A DNA stretch of 28,783 nucleotides. Origin: an uncultured Candidatus Midichloriaceae bacterium. GTDB lineage: Bacteria > Pseudomonadota > Alphaproteobacteria > Rickettsiales > Midichloriaceae. Position numbers and translations under genes: made by a program. Position 1 is the first letter of the stretch, and every line of letters begins with the position of its first letter. The stretch lies in assembly GCA_905479795.1 (NCBI GenBank), contig CAJQNX010000048.1, positions 1 to 28,783 of the forward strand. Direction: 5' to 3'. The notes under the pieces were generated by a model. The model saw nothing but the letters and a program-made list of their open reading frames with translations, was not told where the DNA came from and did no database searches. This document shows, in pieces, positions 9,160 through 17,763 of this stretch.

Positions 9160-10227
9160 ATGAAAACTAACAATGCATATAAAAATCAGGGAATCATTAT
9201 TGCGCTTTTTTGCTTATTAATTCTTTTCCTTGTCTTTAAATTTATCAACATTATTACTCCCTTTATTTTAGGCTTTGTTTTTGCCTATATGTTAGAGCCA
9301 ATAATCAGTTATGTAACTGTAAAGAAGAAATTTAATAAAACTCTTTCAATTTTTATTATATTAACGACCTTTTTTACTATTTTTTTTATAATTTTATACT
9401 ATTTAATTCCTGGATTAATTAACCAGACAAATGAATTGATAGTCAAATTGAATGTAAAAAAATATTTTACTCAAGCAATGGGAACGGACAAAATTATTGA
9501 ATTTTTAAATGCTAAATTTCCAGCCTTAGCAAATGCAGTTCAAAATGGAGTAGATAATATATCTACTTTCTTCTTTAAGTTCTCAAATGAAATATTTGCC
9601 AATATTGTTCAATCTGGTAAGATAATACTGAATTTGGCGACTATTTTGTTGATAACGCCGATATTAACGTTCTATTTTGCTTTAGATATGCAGAAAATCT
9701 TAGATACTTTAAAAAATTTCATCCCTATAAGTCATAAAAATGACGTTATAAAGCTTTTTAAAGATATCAATGGCACCATAGCTAAATATTTAAGAGGACA
9801 GGTTACTGTTTCAATTATATTAGCTGCTTACTACAGTATTGCTCTGTTTATTTTGCAAGTTGATTATGCACTTGTCCTTGGTATATTTTCTGGGCTGTCA
9901 CTTTTTGTTCCTTATTTTGGAATAATGTTCAGTTTTATATTAACTTCGATTCTTGCATTTGTACACTTTAAGACTACAAGCATTATTGTTTATTTAGCAA
10001 TAGTATATGTTATGGGACATATCATAGAGGGGGTATTTATAACACCAAGACTTATGGGGAAAAGTTTAAATCTTCATCCACTATGGATATTTTTTGGACT
10101 TTTTGTTGGTGGTAGTTTATTAGGTTTTTTTGGAATATTATTTGCAATTCCATTGACAGCAATAATTGCCGTGATTATAAGATTCTTTATAAAAGCATAT
10201 AAAAAAAGCAAACTATATAAATATTAG
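9160..10227 (+). CDS. AI-2E family transporter / PerM-type permease
   Basis: A 355-residue integral membrane protein of the AI-2E transporter (PerM, UPF0118) family. Two N-terminal helices (about 12-45), a hydrophobic segment at about 60-85, a soluble region of about 70 residues, then a cluster of helices from about 150 onward. Family hallmarks are ILGFVFAYMLEPI, ITPILTFYFALD, KYLRGQVTVSIILA, FVPYFGIMFS, IIEGVFITPRLMGKSLNLHP and a GILFAIPLTAIIAV end. Substrates of most members are unknown; some act as peptide or sodium-proton transporters, so no specific function is claimed. It starts directly after the zinc protein stop. Confidence 0.9.
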   Translation: MKTNNAYKNQGIIIALFCLLILFLVFKFINIITPFILGFVFAYMLEPIISYVTVKKKFNKTLSIFIILTTFFTIFFIILYYLIPGLINQTNELIVKLNVKKYFTQAMGTDKIIEFLNAKFPALANAVQNGVDNISTFFFKFSNEIFANIVQSGKIILNLATILLITPILTFYFALDMQKILDTLKNFIPISHKNDVIKLFKDINGTIAKYLRGQVTVSIILAAYYSIALFILQVDYALVLGIFSGLSLFVPYFGIMFSFILTSILAFVHFKTTSIIVYLAIVYVMGHIIEGVFITPRLMGKSLNLHPLWIFFGLFVGGSLLGFFGILFAIPLTAIIAVIIRFFIKAYKKSKLYKY

Positions 10228-10238
10228 GTGATAACTTT

Positions 10239-10484
10239 ATGGATTCTATTGATAACGATACTAAACAAATTTTAAAGCAATATATCGAACGCATTGAAAG
10301 ATTAGAGGAAGAAAAAAATAACATCAACAATGATATTAAGGATTTATTACTTGATGCAAAAGCAAAAGGTTTTGTGCCAAATATAATTAAGCAGGTGATA
10401 AAAGTTAGGAAAATGGATGCTGATAAGCTCAATGAACAAGAAGCACTTTTTGAGCTTTATAAAAATGCTGTGGGGTTAGAGTAA
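10239..10484 (+). CDS. gapR: GapR family DNA-binding protein (DUF2312)
   Basis: An 81-residue protein matching the whole length of the DUF2312/GapR family. The N-terminal half (about 8-40) is a helical coiled coil (QYIERIERLEEEKNNINNDI) and the rest carries AKGFVPNIIKQVIKVRKMD, the most conserved part. GapR of Caulobacter clamps overtwisted DNA ahead of replication and transcription and stimulates topoisomerases; that role is taken from the family. The ribosome binding site AGGTGA overlaps the stop of the preceding gene, and proS follows after four bases. Confidence 0.9.
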   Translation: MDSIDNDTKQILKQYIERIERLEEEKNNINNDIKDLLLDAKAKGFVPNIIKQVIKVRKMDADKLNEQEALFELYKNAVGLE

Positions 10485-10488
10485 TAAA

Positions 10489-11778
10489 ATGCGTCTAAGC
10501 AAATTTTTACTACATACAACAAAAGATATAACTTCAGAAGCAAAGCTTATATCACATCAGTTAATGTTAAAAAGTGGCATTATAAAGCAAATTTCTTCAG
10601 GGGTATATTGTTGGCTTCCGCTTGGGGTTAAAATTTTAGATAAAATTAAATGCGTTATAAAGCAGCAACTTGATGATATTGATAGTCACGAAATTATCTT
10701 ACCATCTTTGCAACCACTTTCAATATGGGAAAAATCAGGAAGAGCATTAGAAGAATCAGATCTCAAATCACAAATTTTTCATCTTGCAGATAAAAAGCAA
10801 AATAAATATGTTTTACCACCTTCTGGTGAAGAGGCTATAACTGATTTATTCAATAGCAGTGTTCAATCATATAAGAATGTTAACAAAATTCTTTATCAAA
10901 TAACCTGGAAATTTAGAGATGAAATTAGACCTAGGCATGGGGTTATGAGGGCAAAAGAATTTTTAATGAAGGATGCGTATTCATTTGATATAAGCAAAGA
11001 AAATGCTCTCCTTAGTTATGAAAAAATTCTTGCAACATATCTTAAAATATTTAAAGAGTTAGAACTAGAAGTTATTCCTGTCTTAGCTCCTACAGGTGCG
11101 ATGGGAGGTGATTATAGCCATGAATTTCATGTTTTAGCACAAAATGGTGAAAGTCTAATATATTATCAAAATGAACTATTGGAATACCTTAAGAACGAGA
11201 ATTTTTCACTTAAAGAATATGAGAAATTTTATGCTAAAGAAGAAGAAAAGCATATAAATGAAAACATAGGTTCGTTAAATATATTGCAAAGTAAAAGTAT
11301 AGAAGTAGGGCACTTATTTTACTTAGGACAAAAATATAGTAAAGATTTAAATTGTACCTATCAAGATAAAGATGGATCATTTAAATTCCCTGAGATGGGC
11401 TGTTATGGAATTGGTATGACACGTTTAATGGCTGCAATTATTGAAAGTAGCAATGATGAGAATGGTATAATATGGCCAGATTCAATTTCTCCATTTAAAT
11501 TAGCTATAATAAATATTAAAACAGAAAATCCTGAATGTGCTGAATTAGCAGATAGGATATATGCTCAGTTATCTACTAAGCATGATATTCTTTATGATGA
11601 TGTGAATAACAGCCCTGGTAAAAAATTTGCAGACATGGATTTAATTGGTATAAGTTGGCAAATTATTATTGGTCCCAAGCATGCTACGAACAAAAGCATT
11701 GAATTAAAAAATCGTAAAACAAGTGCAACTAAAATATTAAAAGAAGAAGAATTATATAACTTTATAAATGAACTTTAA
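10489..11778 (+). CDS. proS: prolyl-tRNA synthetase, short form without editing insert
   Basis: ProS charges tRNA-Pro in the cytoplasm. The 429-residue protein is a class II synthetase with motif 2 at about 138-165 (TWKFRDEIRPRHG then MRAKEFLMKDAYSFD), the PTGAMGGDYSHEFH loop at 201-214, motif 3 GCYGIGMTRLMAAIIE at 304-319, and a C-terminal anticodon-binding domain to the end. The bacterial INS editing domain of about 180 residues that normally lies between motifs 2 and 3 is missing, as in other alphaproteobacterial ProRS, so mischarged Ala-tRNA-Pro must be cleared by a separate deacylase if at all. It is the last gene of the plus-strand run. Confidence 0.96.
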   Translation: MRLSKFLLHTTKDITSEAKLISHQLMLKSGIIKQISSGVYCWLPLGVKILDKIKCVIKQQLDDIDSHEIILPSLQPLSIWEKSGRALEESDLKSQIFHLADKKQNKYVLPPSGEEAITDLFNSSVQSYKNVNKILYQITWKFRDEIRPRHGVMRAKEFLMKDAYSFDISKENALLSYEKILATYLKIFKELELEVIPVLAPTGAMGGDYSHEFHVLAQNGESLIYYQNELLEYLKNENFSLKEYEKFYAKEEEKHINENIGSLNILQSKSIEVGHLFYLGQKYSKDLNCTYQDKDGSFKFPEMGCYGIGMTRLMAAIIESSNDENGIIWPDSISPFKLAIINIKTENPECAELADRIYAQLSTKHDILYDDVNNSPGKKFADMDLIGISWQIIIGPKHATNKSIELKNRKTSATKILKEEELYNFINEL

Positions 11779-11857
11779 ATTTTACGATTTAAAATGACTT
11801 TATTAGACTAGGATAAATAGTTCGTAGAATAAATAAAGTAGTGATGACCCCAAATCG

Positions 11858-13077
11858 TCAGAGCAAAATTGACGATGTACTGAATACATAATAATCAGTT
11901 TCATTTGATAACTCTGCAATAACCAAAGGATTTTCAACCGTTTCAAATTCAATTTTCAAATCTTCACCGCTCAATTGCTTATCTATTCCATGCTCCCGCA
12001 ATTGCTCAAGTAGTATTTCCTTCAGTGCTTCCCTATCATGTATCCACAATTCATGATAGGCGAAAGACTTGTATAGGTCATATACACTTCTCTCATATTC
12101 ATACGTTCTATTATCATTGCAAGAACCAGCTTCTTTTGTCTACTCTTCTTTTGCATGCTCTTCTTCTACTGCATTTAACGCTTTTTTTATTAATTCTGAT
12201 GATCCAACAAAATCTTTCACTGTATTATGTAAATAATCATTTGATAATATTTTATGATAAAACTTCCCTGCTATCGAAGGACTTTTATATTATTTTTGAT
12301 CTGTATTATTACCTCTTATATACTTTTCTATATCGTTAATTTGTAAAACCCTTACTTTCGCTAAAAGCCCAATCATAAGCTATTCCACATCACTATAAGT
12401 CATTTCTTATTTCAATTTCAATTTAGCTTGACCATCTACATACTCTATATAATCAGTATCTTTTTGATCACTACCATTCAATATTTTTTCTGCTGTTTTT
12501 ATTGTTTTGTATCTTTCATATGCTGCTTTTTCATTGAGCTTTTTTTGAGCTTTTCTACACTTTCTCCCTTAGTATATAAATTATATAGTATTAGCCTATC
12601 TAATTCACTCAATTTATCTAGATGATGATCCAGTATTTTTGTAAGCGTATCTATTATCTTCTCTCTCTCCTTTATCCTCACTTTTTAGTACTAATCGCCC
12701 TAAGTATAAGTGATCTTCTTTAACGCTCCTTCATTCAATTGATCTTTATGGTCAGCAAGCAGCTTTGTAAGCTCCTTCCATATCTCTGTTCTCTGCTGTT
12801 GAATTAATTTTTTGTTAGAATTTTATTAATGATGGATAATATTGTTTTTACATTGTTATTGTTATCATCACTGCTTAAACCTCTGATATAAAGAATGATT
12901 GAGTTCATTCTTTCCATAATACTGTTACGATAATTTAAGCTATCATTTATATCTGATAACAGCTTTTTTGTATTAGGGTTATCTATGCCACAGCATCCTT
13001 TGATAAAATCAAAGAAATCAGTATTCGAGATACTAAAGAATTTATTAATGCCGTGAAGAGATTTTTTCTTGATCTGT
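11858..13077 (-). pseudogene. large decayed gene of unknown function
   Basis: The minus strand carries one recognisable reading frame broken by point mutations. From 13077 it reads QIKKKSLHGINKFF and GCCGIDNPNTKKLL down to LTKN at about 12808; a lost A in an A-run restores LIQQQRTEIWKEL; stops follow at three codons after KKITYT; it continues as EREKIIDTLTKILDHHLDKL, then another lost A near 12535 joins LKK to LNEKAAYERYKTI. From there the frame stays intact to the TAA near 11858 except for stops at 12407-12409, 12380-12382, 12290-12292 and 12140-12142. The last intact stretch (TTG 12049 to 11858) ends IAELSNETDYYVFSTSSILL. The encoded protein was helical, charged and without membrane segments. 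I recognise no family. The N-terminus is not resolved; a further frameshift near 13060 is possible. Confidence 0.75.
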
Positions 13078-13106
13078 TAATTCTAGTTATTACCTTTATA
13101 TACGAT

Positions 13107-14219
13107 CTATTTAGAGCTATATTCACCATTTTTTAATATAGTAAAATGATCCTTAGGCAGGTTATGTTTTTTTAATGAGAGATATAAATCCTTTATTGGG
13201 TCTTCATAATTTTCAAAGGAAAGTATAAAGGTACCATAATGCATTGGTATGTTAACCTCACTTCCCAATAGTATACTAGCCTTTACAGCTTCATCTGGAT
13301 TCATATGTACATATCTAAAGCTATCTGGTTTATATGCTCCAATTGGCAATATAGAGACGTAAATTTCACCAATTTTTTCTCTAATTTGAGCAAATTGCTC
13401 TGAGTCATAACCTGTATCACCTGCAAAATAAATTGTTCTATTCTCTGCTTTTATTGTAAAACCACCCCATAAAGTACTATTTTTATCGTCAAAAAATCTT
13501 GAAGAAAAGTGTTGCGCAGGAACAAAAGTAATTTCTAAATTACTTTTTGCTGATTTGCTTATATCTTGATGATTAAAATTTTGCCACCAATCTAGCTCAA
13601 TAATTTTATCTTTTTTAACCCCTATTTGAGATAAAGTTCCTCCAACTCCAAGTCCAACAATAAAAACCGGATCATGATTCTTAATTAGCATTTTTATTGT
13701 ACTTAGATCTAGGTGATCATAGTGATTATGGCTTATTAGCACTATATGGATTTCTGGCAAATCCTCAAATCTTATGCCAGGATCTGCCTTTCTTCTTGGT
13801 CCAATAAATTTCAAAGGACTTGTATAATCAGACCATATAGGATCAGTTAGGATATTATAATTTGAGGTTTTAATTAGTGTAGTTGCATGATTTATGAGAA
13901 ATATTACATCATTATTGTCACTTAAAATTTCCACTGGATTAACTGAGTTCACATCTATTTTACTTGGCCAACTAGCACTTTCTCCTAACAATTTTTTTTT
14001 GAAATAATTTAATACTACCTTGTCATTTGTTTTTGAATCATTTTTTTTTAAATTATGAAATTTTTCTCCATCAAAATGATTGGTTATAGAGCCTTTATAA
14101 TAACTTCTATGGGAATTTTTTTTAGCTAAGAAGAAAATTATTATTATGAGAATTAAAAACAAGAAAAACAATAACATAAACGCCCTATAAATTTTCTCTT
14201 TCTTAGTAAAATAAAGCAA
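13107..14219 (-). CDS. NAPE-PLD-like metallo-beta-lactamase-fold hydrolase, membrane anchored
   Basis: A 370-residue zinc hydrolase. Residues 12-32 form one hydrophobic segment after a basic start, an uncleaved anchor that would place the enzyme in the periplasm or on the inner membrane. All metal ligands of the fold are visible: SHNHYDHLD (H164, H166, D168, H169), PAQHFSSR (H237), FAGDTGYDS (D268) and MHYGTF (H327). HMNPDEAV at 305-312 and LTDPIWSDYTSPLKFIGPRR are typical of the N-acyl-phosphatidylethanolamine phospholipase D / UlaG-like branch. The substrate may be a phospholipid, but that is family-based inference. It starts on the base after the aroK stop, so the two genes are one operon. 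Confidence 0.88.
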   Translation of the reverse strand: MLYFTKKEKIYRAFMLLFFLFLILIIIIFFLAKKNSHRSYYKGSITNHFDGEKFHNLKKNDSKTNDKVVLNYFKKKLLGESASWPSKIDVNSVNPVEILSDNNDVIFLINHATTLIKTSNYNILTDPIWSDYTSPLKFIGPRRKADPGIRFEDLPEIHIVLISHNHYDHLDLSTIKMLIKNHDPVFIVGLGVGGTLSQIGVKKDKIIELDWWQNFNHQDISKSAKSNLEITFVPAQHFSSRFFDDKNSTLWGGFTIKAENRTIYFAGDTGYDSEQFAQIREKIGEIYVSILPIGAYKPDSFRYVHMNPDEAVKASILLGSEVNIPMHYGTFILSFENYEDPIKDLYLSLKKHNLPKDHFTILKNGEYSSK

Positions 14220-14750
14220 CTATTTTTGAAAAGCATCTAATTTTTCTATTATACTACTGACCAAATGGTGAGCTTCCAAGTCACTTTCAATTTTAATATC
14301 TGCTTCTTTGAATATTGGCTCCCTATCTTTAAGCATTTTTGCCAATAGCTCCTTTTTATTATCTGAAGCAATAAGTTCTGGCCTTGTATTCCTTCTAGAA
14401 ACACGTTCATATATAGTTTCTAAATTTGAATCTAGCCAAATAGATATGGTTTTTTCTTTAATATAGTTTCTAATATTTTCATTCATAAAGCTGCTGCCAC
14501 CGGTTGATAAAATCACAACTCCATACCCAATTATTTCTTTTATTACCTCCTCTTCTTTTTGATAAAAATACCTTTCTCCCATAAAATCATGTATATCAAC
14601 TATACTTAAAGCCTCCCTCTCTTCAAGAACCTTATCACTGTCATAAAATTGAAGATTTAACTTTCTAGCTAGCTTTTTCCCAACTGTGCTTTTTCCACTT
14701 CCCATCATACCGATAAGAACTACTGGTTTTGTAAGTATTTTTTTGATCAC
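14220..14750 (-). CDS. aroK: shikimate kinase, diverged substrate site
   Basis: Shikimate kinase phosphorylates shikimate in chorismate synthesis. The 176-residue protein has the P-loop GMMGSGKST at 14-22, the substrate aspartate in FYDSDK (35-40), a lid region RRNTRPELI at 119-127 and the late arginine in DREPIF (about 133). Compared with E. coli AroK, two substrate-contact positions differ: the arginine of GFRDREE is tyrosine (GERYFYQKEE, Y63), and the third glycine of the TGGG loop is serine (TGGSS). Length and alignment are otherwise normal. aroB, which often follows aroK, is absent; a membrane hydrolase follows instead. The kinase fold is certain; activity on shikimate is less so. Confidence 0.85.
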   Translation of the reverse strand: MIKKILTKPVVLIGMMGSGKSTVGKKLARKLNLQFYDSDKVLEEREALSIVDIHDFMGERYFYQKEEEVIKEIIGYGVVILSTGGSSFMNENIRNYIKEKTISIWLDSNLETIYERVSRRNTRPELIASDNKKELLAKMLKDREPIFKEADIKIESDLEAHHLVSSIIEKLDAFQK

Positions 14751-14882
14751 AAAATTTTATGAAATAATTATTAAACTAAACTTAATATGCTATATTAATA
14801 ATAATAGTTTTGAATATTTTCAAGCTTTATTATTTTTTTGATACTTATTTACACTTTATAAATTACAATTTATCCATATATT

Positions 14883-15611
14883 ATGAATATCCATAAGCTA
14901 GATTACAGAAAATTAGTTAAAATAAGTGGCGTAGATTCTGTCAAATTTCTTCAAAATGTTTTATCAAATGATATTGGTAAAATTAATGAAAAAAACCTGC
15001 AATATAATTTATTGTTAACCCCCCAGGGGAAAATATCATACGATTTTTTTATTTTTAAATTTTTAAATGAGTTTTATTTGGATTGTCATGCAAAATTCTT
15101 AAATGATATTAAGAAAAAATTGCAAATTTATAAATTACATTCAGATGTTCAAATTGAAAATTTTGATGCCGAAATATTTATTTGTGATGAAAACCTTGAT
15201 ATATACTGCTATCCTGATCCAAGACACACTAATTTAGGATATAGGTATTATAATTTTATTAAATCTAAGGAGGTAAATCCTCATTTAGATATAAATATGC
15301 TTAAAATTTATGATGGACACAGATTACAATGCTTAATACCTGAATTTGGAATAGATTTTATGCCTGAAGAATTTTTTCCACTCGATTTAGGAATAGATCG
15401 ATTAAATGGAATTAGTTTTAATAAAGGTTGCTATGTTGGACAAGAAGTTACAGCTAGAATGAATTACCGTGGAAAAAGAAAGAAATATCTGGAATACATT
15501 AATTTAAATGATTATATAATCAGAGATAAGGATATAATTAAAGATGATAAAAAAATAGGTGTAATATTAAAAACATATAATACTGGGGCATTATCATTAC
15601 TAAAAAAATAA
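14883..15611 (+). CDS. ygfZ: YgfZ/GcvT-domain protein, iron-sulfur cluster maintenance
   Basis: A 242-residue member of the YgfZ/IBA57/CAF17 family, folate-dependent proteins that help assemble or repair certain 4Fe-4S enzymes. The diagnostic motif KGCYVGQEVTARM is at 181-193 with the essential cysteine at 183. The N-terminus (FLQNVLSNDI, LLTPQGKISYDFFI) and LIPEFGIDFMPEEFFPLDLG before the motif are standard. The C-terminal beta-barrel part is short but present. It is a single gene, divergent from aroK across a 132-base AT-rich spacer. Complex I and QueH, both iron-sulfur proteins coded here, are among possible clients; that is inference. Confidence 0.92.
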   Translation: MNIHKLDYRKLVKISGVDSVKFLQNVLSNDIGKINEKNLQYNLLLTPQGKISYDFFIFKFLNEFYLDCHAKFLNDIKKKLQIYKLHSDVQIENFDAEIFICDENLDIYCYPDPRHTNLGYRYYNFIKSKEVNPHLDINMLKIYDGHRLQCLIPEFGIDFMPEEFFPLDLGIDRLNGISFNKGCYVGQEVTARMNYRGKRKKYLEYINLNDYIIRDKDIIKDDKKIGVILKTYNTGALSLLKK

Positions 15612-15958
15612 TTTTTATGCCAAGAGGGTTAGTGTGTAGACATATTAACCAAAAAGGCGAGGTCGTTATGTTTATTAAAATAATTAAATGATTTGGCCAA
15701 TGTTCCAGCGATAGTTGGAGGGTTGACGAGACCTATGCTAGGATTTAAATCTTTTACCTCAGCCTATCGATGTATTAAAGGCGTTGAAACTATGATCATG
15801 TTTGCTAAAAATCAATCTTTCTGGATAACCAATAATTTAAAAAATCAAATACTTTTATTAATAAACTTTTCGATCTTCACTCACTGGATTTTGCTATCTG
15901 AAGTATTTCCAATTTAAAATCTATTTTTAACCTCTATATCAGTTTGCAATAAAGCCAA
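15612..15958. other. gene-poor gap with transposase remnant
   Basis: Between ygfZ and the convergent permease gene there is no intact gene. The only recognisable content is the short IS6-type transposase remnant listed separately. The stretch just before it (about 15620-15690) shows no clear terminal inverted repeat. Confidence 0.6.
15693..15815 (+). pseudogene. remnant of an IS6-type DDE transposase, C-terminal end
   Basis: The frame from the TTG at 15693 reads LTRPMLGFKSFTSAYRCI, then KGVETMIMFAKNQ. This matches the C-terminal end of IS6/IS240-type transposases (RPMLGFKSFxSAxxTLxGIExxxMIRKGQ). Nothing of the catalytic DDE core remains upstream, where stops interrupt all frames, and after NQ the frame runs into unrelated sequence before the stop near 15917. 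It is a dead fragment of roughly 40 codons. Confidence 0.7.
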
Positions 15959-16942
15959 TTATTGAAAGTAAATACAGATTATGGAGTAATAAATTGGAAT
16001 ACCTAATATAATATTAAATGGAAATGTAATAGCAAGTGACATAGGGATATATATTCCGGCTTTGGCTTCAGGCAAAGCAAGCCTCATTGCAGCAGGAACA
16101 GCGATATAAGATGCACTAGAACATAATACGGTAAATAATAAAGTAGTCCCTACGTCTAAACCGATAATAAAACATAAAATCATTCCGATTAAAGCGCTAA
16201 TAATTGGCATATAAATTCCAAATATAAGTAGAGAAAAAGTAAATTTTTTAAAATAGTGAAATTCTTTTGCAACTATAAGCCCCATATCCAATAAAAATAG
16301 GCATAAAATTCCATTAAAGGGAGTTATCAAGAATGCTTCAACTTTTTGAAAACCACTTTCACCAGTTATAAGGCCAATCAAAAAAGAACCAAGTAATAGT
16401 AATATAGAACCATTAGTAAAAATCTCTCTATAAAGTTTCTTTTCTTCTTTTTTATGATTTCTCGTTTTAGGCGCTTTTTTGTGAGCAATGTATAAACCTG
16501 ATAAAATAGCAGGAGCCTCCATAATAGCTAATATGGAAATTATATAACTTTTGTGCTGCAATTCATAAAACTTTATGAATGACACTGCTGTAGCAAATGT
16601 AACTATGCTCACAGACCCGTAATGCGCTGCAACTGCAGCAGCTGTAGCATTATCTAATTTTGTATATAAATTTAATAACCAAAAGCCTAAAAATGGAAGT
16701 AAAAAGCTAATCATCGCGCCAGAAATTATTAACAATATCATCTGTAAGTTAATTTCGTTATCGAGTAAAATGCTATAACCACCTTTAAAACCTATGGACA
16801 TCATTAGATAGATAGTTAAATATTTACTTATACTTGATGGTATACTTAGGTCTGATTTTATTACGCCAGCGATGATCCCTAAAAGGAAAAAAAGAATAGG
16901 GGGAGATAAAAAATTATTTGATATTGTAATCAATAATTCCAT
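15959..16942 (-). CDS. SbtA-like sodium-dependent bicarbonate permease
   Basis: A 327-residue membrane protein with about ten helices, matching the Sbt_1 (DUF897) family. Conserved points are AAAVAAHYGSVSIVTF at about 104-119, ILAIMEAPAILSGLYIAH at about 136-153, LDMGLIVAKE and a C-terminal CSSASYIAVPAAMRLALPEA. A hydrophilic loop with KAPKTRNHKKEEKK divides the two halves, as in SbtA. SbtA of cyanobacteria imports bicarbonate with sodium; many homologues are untested, so transport of another anion is possible. The PII-like partner SbtB is not adjacent. It is a single gene, about 230 bases from the SOUL gene. Confidence 0.85.
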   Translation of the reverse strand: MELLITISNNFLSPPILFFLLGIIAGVIKSDLSIPSSISKYLTIYLMMSIGFKGGYSILLDNEINLQMILLIISGAMISFLLPFLGFWLLNLYTKLDNATAAAVAAHYGSVSIVTFATAVSFIKFYELQHKSYIISILAIMEAPAILSGLYIAHKKAPKTRNHKKEEKKLYREIFTNGSILLLLGSFLIGLITGESGFQKVEAFLITPFNGILCLFLLDMGLIVAKEFHYFKKFTFSLLIFGIYMPIISALIGMILCFIIGLDVGTTLLFTVLCSSASYIAVPAAMRLALPEAKAGIYIPMSLAITFPFNIILGIPIYYSIICIYFQ

Positions 16943-17175
16943 AGATTATTTAATTTTTATTCATAATTGTATCGCATATATAGAACAAAAATAAAATGCT
17001 AACAATATTAATTTTTTTTAATCATCAAGTATCAAGATATAATTAACGTTAACTAGGTATCGTATAGAAATAGGAAATAAAAGTACTTTATAGATATTAA
17101 GGGTAGTATATTAGCTGAAGAAAGTTAAAATAGTGAAGCATTAGTTCTATTGCTTATGTATGTATCACCCTTCAT

Positions 17176-17763
17176 TCACCCAATCTCCATCATAATTTCA
17201 TTATGTCTTAGAAATGGCAAAGTCCAAGGTGGATTATAAAATGCATATATCGGTGTCGATAAAACCTGTATTTCATTTTCTGCTATATACTTCTTAATCT
17301 TCTTTTCATGAAGCTTAATATTTTGATCTGAGTTTCTACCAGAAAAATTAATAACTATATATTTTTTATCAGCAACTGTTTTAATATTTATATTTTTATT
17401 GGCAGGCTTAGGGAGTGTTTTTATATTATATTCAGAAGGCATTATAAAGCTTATTTGCCAATTTTCCTGAACTTTTTGTTGTCTAACTGGCGCTGTCATT
17501 GAAATATTTTCTTTTGATTTATTATTACCAAATATATAATCTGCTAAAATTTTAAATCCACCCTTTATTGCTTCTTTACGCTCTGCTTGAATCTCAACCT
17601 CAGCTATAACCATAGGGTCATATTTTCTTATATCTATATTTTTTTGAGATGAAATAACTTGATATTTAGGTTGCTCAACATTACTCATAAATGGGCCTAT
17701 TAATACACAACTTGTCACAATAATGAAGATTAATAATATAATATATGTCGACTTGTTATTCAT
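17176..17763 (-). CDS. SOUL-family (heme-binding-like) protein
   Basis: A 195-residue protein with one N-terminal hydrophobic segment (about 6-24) and a SOUL domain from about 33 to the end: YQVISSQKNIDIRKYDPMVI, then GFKILADYIFGNNK, ISMTAPVRQQ, ISFIMPSEYN, VINFSGRN and a final AFYNPPWTLPFLRHNEIMMEI. These blocks are standard for the family. The hydrophobic start contains IIVTSC, so it may be a lipoprotein instead of an anchored protein. Heme binding is known for some animal members but unproven in bacteria. It stands alone, with gene-poor sequence on both sides. Confidence 0.88.
   Translation of the reverse strand: MNNKSTYIILLIFIIVTSCVLIGPFMSNVEQPKYQVISSQKNIDIRKYDPMVIAEVEIQAERKEAIKGGFKILADYIFGNNKSKENISMTAPVRQQKVQENWQISFIMPSEYNIKTLPKPANKNINIKTVADKKYIVINFSGRNSDQNIKLHEKKIKKYIAENEIQVLSTPIYAFYNPPWTLPFLRHNEIMMEIG

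Noticed and set aside
11854..11876. Small inverted repeat ATCGTC/GACGAT after proS as a terminator.
   Set aside because: The stem is only six bases and no T-run follows on either strand close enough to be convincing.
12025..12625. Plus-strand open frames rich in Leu, Phe, Tyr and Ser in the region after proS.
   Set aside because: They are antisense to the decayed minus-strand gene and have a composition expected from its complement; no start signal or family resemblance.
11858..13077. Possible stop-codon reassignment (TAA/TAG read as an amino acid), since a long frame continues through several stops.
   Set aside because: Genes on both sides end at ordinary TAA and TAG codons and keep normal family lengths, and the same locus also has frameshifts. 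Gene decay explains it.
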